This document shows, one piece after another, positions 7,959-13,140 of a DNA stretch of 13,140 nt. Source of the stretch: Dictyocoela muelleri (taxonomy: Eukaryota > Microsporidia); assembly GCA_016256075.1 (NCBI GenBank), contig SDVU01000467.1, positions 1 to 13,140 of the forward strand, given 5' to 3'. Numbering within the stretch: the first letter of the stretch is position 1; each line of letters begins with the position of its first letter. The position numbers were made by a program, and so were the translations under genes. The notes below the pieces were generated by a model. That model searched no databases. It saw only the letters and a program-made list of their open reading frames with translations, and was not told the DNA's origin.

Positions 7959-8194
7959 CATTTTTAAAATGGAACACAATTTGCAGCAAGCTGCATACTC
8001 AAAAATTTTAAATTTAAAAAAAAAGATTTTTTATATTTTTTGATATTGAATTTAAATTATAAAATTGGAACACAATTTGTAATGAGGCTCTTAATAAATT
8101 TTCATTATTAAAAATCAAAAATTATGACACCCCTTTTAAATCAAATTTAAAACATGGGTAAACAATTTGCAAAGGAACACTATTTGTTGTAACA
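7959..8194 (-). repeat. Right TIR of the integrase element
   Basis: Inverted copy of 6381-6606 with the same three motifs (for example GGAACACAATTTG at 7971 and at 8067). The two TIRs are clearly diverged from each other by substitutions and small indels, so the element is not young. Confidence 0.8.
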
Positions 8195-8229
8195 GTTCTA
8201 ATATCTTTGAATTTCAATCACTGGAACAA

Positions 8230-8690
8230 TTCTAGTTCGGTAATAGCTCAACATATTCTCGAAAAGAGAGTTTATCGTTGATTAGAGATGTTAGATCAGT
8301 ATCCTCAATTTTATTCATAGAGCTTTGTCGACTTAAAATAACGATACCGAAATTGAAGTATCTGGGAAACACGTTTTTATCGCATTTAATGCAGCTATTT
8401 TAAAATCGTGTTGTATATTAATCGTATTTAAGAAAATTTCACATATGGCTAAGCTAGAATTGATTCTATAAAACATCTAAATATAAGTAGGTTGTTTTTA
8501 TAAGATGATCATTTAGACAATGTAAATTGCTTCTTGGAATGCATATTTATTTAATTTCGATCTGTTTATATATATATATTTCTAAAACACAATGAACCTA
8601 TAATAATCTGCCACATCGCTCCATTTATCGTCTTATTCAAAGGATACAAACCAGGGTGAGTTTCATAATGTAAACAATATTCTGGAACAA
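8230..8690 (-). pseudogene. MULE (Mutator-like) transposase relic
   Basis: The best block is an open run on the minus strand at about 8321-8450 with HDFKIAALNAIKTCFPDTSI. This matches the MULE transposase pattern (T/N)DFE.AA.NA....FP..., in which the Asp of DFE (here codon 8405-8407) is a catalytic residue. It is followed by SLF and VDKAL where the family has C.FH..QALWRK; the His position is a stop here. Upstream on the same strand, about 8585-8660, PLNKTINGAMWQIII fits the family's L...K....Y...F region. The 8450-8585 interval does not align and may hold an insertion. Flanks and TIRs are not recognised, and the relic is cut close to the integrase element at 8194. It is inactive, with several stops. 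Family assignment rests on one good block. Confidence 0.5.
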
Positions 8691-8823
8691 TAATAACAAT
8701 TTAAAAGAAGTAAATAAACAGATCTCCTTTAGACTTACATCATCAAATTCAACATAAATAGACACTGTTATACTTACTAAAACAATATATTAAAGGGAAA
8801 ATATCTATGCAGTTACTACAGAT

Positions 8824-8902
8824 CAGTGAGCCTCAATGTTATCCACTCGGATCCCTTTGTGGCTCTCAGATACTTTAGTGGATCCCAGGGAGATTTTTGG
8901 GG
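8824..8902. repeat. hAT-like terminus
   Basis: CAGTGAGCCTCAATGTT starts a GC-richer tract with ACTCGGATCCC, TTTGTGGCTCTCAG and GTGGATCCCAGGGAG. This matches the CAGTG + C/G-rich subterminal style of hAT elements. ATCCACT (8841-8847) and AGTGGAT (8877-8883) form an internal stem. It could be the 3' end of an old minus-strand hAT that includes the fragment at 10199-10444. The partner terminus was not found. Confidence 0.4.
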
Positions 8903-9514
8903 TTTAGGTGTTCTTTGGTTGAAGCAAGTCCGTGTGCCCGAGCAGAATTTTCCCGGTCGCACAATCTTAAAGAGATTTTAAAAATTTAAAATTTTGACGA
9001 AGTATGCAGGAAAAATTTTAAAGGCCAAAATCAACATTAACAAAAATATTTATTGATGTAAATCAGCCTTTAAGTATCTTATATGTGAATATTTTATACC
9101 CCAAGATGTTAAATGCTGGTATTCGACAAGTTAGTATATCCAAGAAGTCACATCAAAATAAAAAACAATTATTTTAAAATAAATGAAAAATTTCATGACA
9201 TTAGACAACTTTAAATCCCTTTTCGATTTAGTCCTTTTTATTTCCCAATTTGGAAAAAAAATATTTTGAAAAAAATTTTGAGGTTTTTAAATATCATAAA
9301 ATTTTGTTTTTTTTATCTATCGTTTTTTTAATGTGACTATCCGATCGACTAACCCGTATAGAAACTAGTAACTATCTCACTCTAGCCTATTGTAAATTAT
9401 ACCTGATGCTTTTTATTCACTTTGAGGTTGTTGTTGTTCTGATACGGAATTTAGTGAACGATTGTCTATTTTTAAGGAGTAAAATAATGTGTCTGTTAAA
9501 CCTTAAATAGTATA
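8903..9514. other. Unassigned stretch, possibly decayed hAT interior
   Basis: There is no intact gene. On the minus strand directly below element B (9514 downward) about 30 codons are open, reading YYLRFNRHIILLLKN, loosely like the CxxH..NLL step that follows the DUF659 region of hAT transposases. The rest is AT-rich without recognisable motifs apart from the CCCGG-containing patch near 8930-8965. Confidence 0.3.
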
Positions 9515-9518
9515 TTAT

Positions 9519-9539
9519 GTCGCGCGCGCTGCGCGCGAC
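9519..9539. repeat. GC palindrome, left end of element B
   Basis: GTCGCGCGC (9519-9527) and GCGCGCGAC (9531-9539) form a perfect 9-bp stem with a GCT loop. Confidence 0.8.
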
Positions 9540-9650
9540 CTGTCAAAAAACCGAGATTTTTTATTATTTCAACTTATATACTGTTATTTATTTATATATT
9601 GATTGTTATTAATTTTATTTTAAGAAATTTTTGTTAAATTTTTGTTGACA

Positions 9651-9710
9651 GCGGGAGTTGAGCCCACAAGTTACTTATCTATAAATTCATTCTAATCTCT
9701 AGGAAAAAAA
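9651..9710 (-). repeat. tRNA-like head, left arm of B
   Basis: On the minus strand, a B-box-like GGGCTCAACTCCCGC (9651-9665) lies below an A-box-like CCTAGAGATTAGAATG. It aligns with the right-arm head in spacing and wording, and is more decayed than the heads of A. Confidence 0.5.
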
Positions 9711-9820
9711 AACACAAAACATATATATTTACTGATTATTAATTAGTTATTATTGTAAAATAACATTTGTGTAATAACAGTATTTTTTTAAAAAAAGTAA
9801 TTAAAATCTTGACTATATAA

Positions 9821-9882
9821 TTTATGATATTTATAATAAATCATAAATAATATAATTAATGATATTTATAATAAATCATAAA
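9821..9882. repeat. Two tandem palindromic units in the centre of B
   Basis: TTTATGAT...ATCATAAA (9821-9847) is a palindrome with an 11-base spacer. It is repeated with small changes at 9856-9882, a 35-base period. It marks the symmetry region of element B. Confidence 0.65.
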
Positions 9883-9980
9883 TATACAATAATTTATAAA
9901 ATATAAAATTTAAGTTAGCAATAAAAAATTTCATTTTTAATTATTAAATTTATTATTTAAATATATTTAATATATTAGTT

Positions 9981-10044
9981 ATGGTGTTGTGCTCAGAGGT
10001 AATCGTGAAATTGAGTACTATTATGTAATGGGTTCTACTCCACT
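9981..10044 (+). repeat. tRNA-like head, right arm of B
   Basis: An A-box-like GTTGTGCTCAGAGGT (9986-10000) and a B-box-like GGGTTCTACTCC (10030-10041) are spaced as in a tRNA and read outward toward the terminal palindrome. The acceptor stem is absent. Confidence 0.55.
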
Positions 10045-10141
10045 TCAACAAAAATTTAATAAAATAAAATTATAAAAACCAATATATGTATATAATAACA
10101 GTATATAAGTTGAAATATAAAAAACTTCGGTTTTGGGGCAG

Positions 10142-10162
10142 GTCGCGCGCTGCGCGCGCGAC
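10142..10162. repeat. GC palindrome, right end of element B
   Basis: GTCGCGCGC (10142-10150) and GCGCGCGAC (10154-10162) form a perfect 9-bp stem with a TGC loop. It mirrors the left end. Confidence 0.8.
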
Positions 10163-10198
10163 ATAATATTAGATATTTTTTTATGAATAAGCGTGATT

Positions 10199-10444
10199 TT
10201 ATTTTTCGTTATCAGTAATTACAAGTGCAATAGTTTGTACCCCAATATCACTGACTATGTGCAACTTAATTGATCGAATTCTATCATCGAGAATTTCAGG
10301 ACTAATTAAATTAGATGTTATTCTAACACAAACAATTTTATTCTGTGAATGTATGAATAACAATTTAAAAAATGTGCAAAAATCATAAGTTAAAAAAATA
10401 TGTTTTTGTGGATATTTAGGATTTTTTTCAGGTTTTGAGATTAT
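10199..10444 (-). pseudogene. Transposase-like fragment, probably hAT (DUF659-like)
   Basis: This is an uninterrupted minus-strand run of 81 codons without a start codon. It contains NPKYPQKHIFLTYDF, then IVCVRITSNLISPEIL, then IRSIKLHIVSDIG, VQTIALVITDNEK and a stop. The ending resembles the I..I..G...V..VVTDN..N step of the DUF659/RNase H-like core of hAT transposases, where the Asp is catalytic. Composition and length without stops argue for true coding ancestry. The run ends 33 bases from the right end of element B. On the far side of B a short minus-strand run (9514 downward) could be the next part, which would make B an insertion into a hAT gene. A P-element-type transposase is a less likely alternative because the motif order does not fit. 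Confidence 0.4.
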
Positions 10445-10471
10445 TTAATTATAACATTATGTATCATATAT

Positions 10472-10551
10472 GTTTTAATTTAAATAAATTAAATAATGTT
10501 TTTAATTAATATAAATTAAATTTGTCTTTGATTAATATAAATTGAATATTG
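10472..10551. repeat. AT-rich minisatellite, three copies of a 26-27 bp unit (locus 1)
   Basis: Units of the form GTTTTTAATTAATATAAATTAAAT start near 10472, 10499 and 10525. The same unit recurs at 11238-11334 in the same orientation. Confidence 0.6.
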
Positions 10552-10567
10552 TTATTTATTGTCGAAC

Positions 10568-10584
10568 GCCAGATAATATCTGGC
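10568..10584. repeat. Perfect 7-bp hairpin
   Basis: GCCAGAT and ATCTGGC form a perfect stem around AAT, just after the minisatellite. No T-run or other terminator context follows, and its role is unknown. Confidence 0.5.
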
Positions 10585-11131
10585 TCTAGATCGGCATCCA
10601 CATACTTTTCAATAATATATTTTTATATTATGATTTCAATAAAAATAAAAAGTCCCCCATTTAATTACGTCTAAAATGTATAAGGGTCACTACAAAAATT
10701 TCTTTTATACTTTTTTTCAGTGAGATGTATTTCCGCTTTTTTGAGAAATTTCCGAAAGGAATGATTATGTGAGGGAAATGGAAGGAGTAAAAAATTAAAA
10801 TATTAAAAACTTAAATATTTTAATTATTCGGAGATTCAAGACTAAGAAATTAATATGTTTTATATAAAAATATATTATTTTTTTATTTATATTTTAGTGA
10901 CTTTTAAATCCCTTTTCTTTTAAAAAGTGAATAAACGACAATTAAATAATTTATTTAAGGAATTTAAAAAAAATTTTAAATTTTGGTTTTTTTTATAAAT
11001 TTTTTAGTTTTAATTAATATCAAAAAAACTGCTGATTCTCAGAAAATGAAGAAAATGTGACCACATTTAGCTCATTTTAGAAAAATGACATTTAGGTTGA
11101 TGTTATTTGGTGTGGGGCTTATAGGAGGTAA
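10585..11131. other. Gene-free AT-rich stretch
   Basis: I see no coding sequence, tRNA boxes or element ends. A short T-rich patch around 10895-10920 (TTTTAAATCCCTTTTC) recurs near 9209, which suggests a shared decayed repeat too short to define. Confidence 0.5.
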
Positions 11132-11230
11132 GTGTTGATCTTGGGTGGGTGTCGATCTTGGGTGAGTGTTGATCTTGGGTGGGTGTCGATCTGGGGTAGG
11201 TGTAGATCTGAGGTGGGTGTAGATCTGGGT
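11132..11230 (+). repeat. G-rich 17-bp minisatellite, about six copies
   Basis: Head-to-tail units GTGTTGATCTTGGGTGG, GTGTCGATCTTGGGTGA and variants start at 11132, 11149, 11166, 11183, 11200 and 11217. All G-runs are on the plus strand. The array is strikingly G-rich for this region and its copies are well conserved. GATCT is kept in every unit. Several GGG runs within short distances would permit G-quadruplex formation. Confidence 0.85.
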
Positions 11231-11237
11231 TTCGGCA

Positions 11238-11334
11238 TAAATTAATTAAATATTGTTTTTTTTATTAAAATAAATTAATTTGTTTTCATTTAAATAAATT
11301 AGATTTGTTTTTTAATTAATATAAATTAAATATT
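11238..11334. repeat. AT-rich minisatellite (locus 2)
   Basis: About 3.6 copies of the same 25-28 bp unit as at 10472-10551 (GTTTTTTAATTAATATAAATTAAATATT). It directly follows the G-rich array. Confidence 0.6.
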
Positions 11335-12227
11335 GCTTTAAAATAAAACTATATTGTTTTGTCTTTTTATTTTTTTAAAATAGAATGACAAGTAGTTTTT
11401 ACTCAATGCAATTAAAATTTCATAAAGTATAGCCTGAATAACTCTCAGAAAAATATTAAAGTTTATCATTATGAATGATTAGCATATATTTCTTTTACGT
11501 ATATGCATAAAAAAAGTAATTTCTTAGAATAGTAACAATATAAAGAACTCCAATATAGAACTACATAATAAACAATCTATGCCTTTTAAATTTTTAGATC
11601 AGAGTTTTATTAATGATATTGTGTCTAGTGTAAAACAAGGATCAAAAGATTTAACTAATTAAGAAATAGCTTTTTAAATTGCTAACAAATATTATACGTG
11701 TAGCAAAACTAGTTTCCAATTCACTAGTTAAAATTTTCTTACTAAATTCTTCACTTTCCTAAATATTGTAAATATTAAAATCCGCCTTAAATAAGTAAAT
11801 TAAAGATAAATAGGTTTTGGGAAAAACTCTGAATAGTAAATATTGTAAAAAAACGTATAGTTAGTTTTTGTGACCATATATTAATGAAATGCTACAAATA
11901 GCTTAACTCATCTTTTATAAAAAATTTAATCTTGTTTGTATTATTTAATTTTTTTTCGCTTTGATAAACGACATTCAATTCTTATATACGCTTGTTAACG
12001 TTAATAGAAAAATTAGTGTTTATTATGGTAATCTCCAATTCCATAGTAGTATTGAGCCAGTCTATGTACAGATAATTATGTTTTGTAATAAATTTTTTTT
12101 AGATATAAACCTAAAAGACGAATGAGTTTATCTTAATGTTTCCTTGCATTCAATATATTTCCATAAACGAAATATATTTTTATAAACAAACAATACCCTT
12201 TACGAATTTTTACAAAAACTTACCAGA
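11335..12227. other. Long stretch without a recognisable gene
   Basis: It is mostly AT-rich and featureless. The only coding-like hint is a plus-strand open run of 44 codons at 11528-11659, including MPFKFLDQSFINDIVSSVKQ, followed by further protein-like sequence broken by stops. I cannot assign it to a family. There are no tRNA boxes or terminal repeats. Confidence 0.4.
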
Positions 12228-12665
12228 ATATTACATGCTGAATACATCCTTACCTGCCAACCTTTAGACATATATATCTCTATCGTCTATAGACTCTTGA
12301 GCCTCTAGATAATTTAACACGCCACTCCTAAGATACTCAAAGTCCTAACTGTATACGCGATTCTTTTTTATCAATGACTCGGAGGATAAAATTTTGAGGA
12401 TTTTAATGATTTTTATATACTTTTTTTGTCATGATGCCTTGTCGCACTCATTTAAACACATAGGTGAGTATTTAATCCCTCATTATCATATTAAAAAATA
12501 CTTAAAGTCATACTGAACCAAACAGCTGTATATTGAACACTATTTATAAAGTTTTTTTGCCGTTTAATGTCATTCATTGATAATTTTTTGAAGATTGACG
12601 CTGGAGGAATCAAACACGATACATAAATTTTACATTCAAGAGTGTAAACATTTGAGATAGCAGGC
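12228..12665 (-). mobile_element. tRNA-derived SINE, copy 2 (near full length)
   Basis: On the minus strand the head at 12665-12600 reads TATCTCAAATG, TTACACTCTTGAATGTA and a B-box-like TGTTTGATTCCTCCAGC. The ~300-base body aligns in blocks with 1471-1785, and the tail runs to CAGCATGTAATAT at 12228-12240. Its length (438 bases) agrees with copy 1 (about 450), so the family is defined by two near-complete copies. The copies are clearly diverged, so this is an old family. No poly-A or simple repeat tail is visible beyond GTAATAT. Target duplications are not identified. Confidence 0.65.
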
Positions 12666-12761
12666 CGACAAAAATCTTATTCGGAATTGAAGGTCATTTA
12701 ATTTTTTTTATTATTTCTTATCTAGCTTTTTTATTCTAAAAAATATGAATCCATTCTATAT

Positions 12762-12828
12762 ATATTACATGCTGACAACATCCATAGCTGCCAACCCGGA
12801 GAGTTGTCTCCAACCATAGTCTTATGAC
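12762..12828 (-). mobile_element. SINE copy 3, tail only, cut by the hAT insertion
   Basis: The minus strand reads CATAAGACTATGGTTGGAG, ACAACTCTCCGGGTTGGCAG and CAGCATGTAATAT. This is the same ~70-base tail as in copies 1 (1783-1851) and 2 (12228-12299). The rest of this copy should lie beyond the hAT element that begins at 12829, outside the window. Confidence 0.65.
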
Positions 12829-13140
12829 TAGGGTTAGACATTTTGCCTGGTCCCGGCAAAATTTAAAAAACCCCGGCATTTTATAATTTTTTTGTACCCC
12901 TCATAATGAGAGATAACAGAAGAGATTCAAAATACGCCGCTCTGAATGAGTTAGTTAAAGAGTTTCCTTTCATAGAAGTTGTAAAAAACGACCAGTATTT
13001 TTGTAAGTATTGTGTTAAACAGTACAAATATGATACAAATGAAGGAAAGAGACAAATAACTAGGCATTTATCTTCGAAAACACATAGAAGAGCAAGTGAT
13101 GCAAAGTTTATACAGCAGCATTTAGAATTTTCAATTTTAC
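12829..13140 (+). mobile_element. hAT transposon, 5' end (continues past the window)
   Basis: The terminus TAGGGTTAGACATTTTGCC is followed by TCCCGGCAAAA and CCCCGGCATTT. This TAGGG...CCCGGCA repeated subterminal style is typical of hAT elements. The expected 8-bp duplication would be the preceding CTTATGAC (12821-12828), but its partner lies outside the window. It is inserted in the tail of SINE copy 3. A transposase-type reading frame starts 77 bases in, and no damage is visible in the portion present. Confidence 0.65.
12906..13140 (+). CDS. hAT transposase N-terminus with C2H2/BED-like zinc finger (partial)
   Basis: An open reading frame of 78 codons starts at the first ATG after an in-frame TAA (12864-12866) and is still open at the window edge. 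Residues 33-60 form a zinc finger, C33-x2-C36-x17-H54-x5-H60, preceded by the aromatic patch QYF and containing ITRHLSSKTH. This matches the BED/CGGBP1-like DNA-binding finger found at the N-terminus of hAT transposases, which bind the terminal repeats before a DDE RNase H-like core cuts. That core would lie beyond the window. The basic start (RDNRRDSKY) fits a nuclear DNA-binding protein. Codons are less AT-biased than the surroundings, and no stop or frame change is seen, unlike all other transposase remains here, so this may be a recent copy. An exapted CGGBP1-like host gene is the alternative, but the terminus 77 bases upstream favours a transposon. Confidence 0.65.
   Translation, partial: MRDNRRDSKYAALNELVKEFPFIEVVKNDQYFCKYCVKQYKYDTNEGKRQITRHLSSKTHRRASDAKFIQQHLEFSIL

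Larger units (their letters stand above)
6381..8194 (-). mobile_element. Ginger-like element: long TIRs around a broken retroviral-type integrase (fossil)
   Basis: About 230-base terminal inverted repeats (6381-6606 and 7959-8194) enclose 1.35 kb that codes on the minus strand. The encoded remains are of a Ty3/gypsy-like integrase. There is an HHCC zinc-binding region in the 7560-7850 interval (HTLDH...CENCSREK), traces of the catalytic core region around 7200-7560, and a C-terminal core piece near 6932-7168 (WINYLDKVVYEYNN). There is no gag, protease, reverse transcriptase or capsid gene. This combination of TIRs with integrase alone matches Ginger-type DNA transposons, whose transposase derives from such integrases. 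A cut-down relic of an LTR or Polinton-like element is the alternative. The copy is broken, with several interruptions. It lies between half-unit B' and the MULE relic, and no target duplication is evident. Confidence 0.65.
9515..10166. mobile_element. Inverted-repeat element B: two outward tRNA-headed units with GC-palindrome ends
   Basis: A 652-base element with arms 9515-9710 and 9981-10166 in inverted orientation. Both ends read TTATGTCGCGCGCGC, next to TA. Read outward, each arm has a tRNA-like head, CAACAAAAATTTAA, an AT-rich body with AACAGTATATAAGTTGAAAT, CGGTTTT and then the terminal palindrome. The heads and bodies differ in sequence from element A, but the order of parts and the terminal palindrome are the same. 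The centre is AT-rich and holds a repeated palindrome. No coding sequence is present, so any mobility must be supplied in trans. It may sit inside an older hAT relic. Confidence 0.65.

Noticed and set aside
10158-10172. TAATATTA next to a hairpin, as in rolling-circle viral origins
   Set aside because: The motif lies outside the stem, not in the loop, lacks the full nonanucleotide, and no Rep gene is present. In AT-rich DNA it is expected by chance.

Overview
The window is a very A+T-rich, intron-style eukaryotic intergenic region that consists almost entirely of decayed transposable elements. I find no host protein gene, rRNA gene or functional tRNA gene. The mixture of Merlin, hAT, MULE and integrase-type DNA elements with tRNA-derived SINEs fits an invertebrate animal genome best. 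A transposon-rich AT-biased parasite or protist cannot be excluded, and no sequence here pins down a taxon.

Left part (1-4310). After about 670 bases without a gene and an unassigned coding-like minus-strand tract (717-1069) comes a three-layer nest. A Merlin-type (ISXO2/IS1016-like) transposase relic on the minus strand (1151-2806) is split by a short non-autonomous hAT-like element (1252-1961). That element in turn carries a ~450-bp tRNA-derived SINE (about 1400-1851). A 31-33 bp tandem array (3009-3216) abuts a second, different Merlin element on the plus strand (3228-4310). This one has recognisable terminal inverted repeats, an 8-bp target duplication and a transposase relic with a lost catalytic Asp.

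Middle part (4310-8820). It holds a tRNA-like head followed by GC hairpins, a short tandem array, a doubtful solo-LTR-like block, and inverted-repeat element A (5500-6253). The two arms of A are outward-reading tRNA-derived units that end in a GC-rich palindrome. The right palindrome is shared with a half-unit of a second family (B'). B' is cut by a 1.8-kb element with ~230-bp inverted repeats that encodes a broken retroviral-type integrase (Ginger-like, 6381-8194). A MULE transposase relic follows.

Right part (8820-13140). A hAT-like terminus at 8824 and a hAT-like transposase fragment at 10199-10444 (both minus) may be one old hAT copy interrupted by inverted-repeat element B (9515-10166). 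Element B has the same architecture as A. Then come AT-rich and G-rich minisatellites, a complete second SINE copy on the minus strand (12228-12665) and the tail of a third (12762-12828). That tail is interrupted by the start of an apparently intact hAT element (12829 to the window end) whose first 78 codons carry a CX2CX17HX5H zinc finger.

The most unusual objects are elements A and B: head-to-head pairs of short tRNA-promoter units whose outer ends are alternating C/G palindromes, plus the A/B' fusion through such a palindrome.
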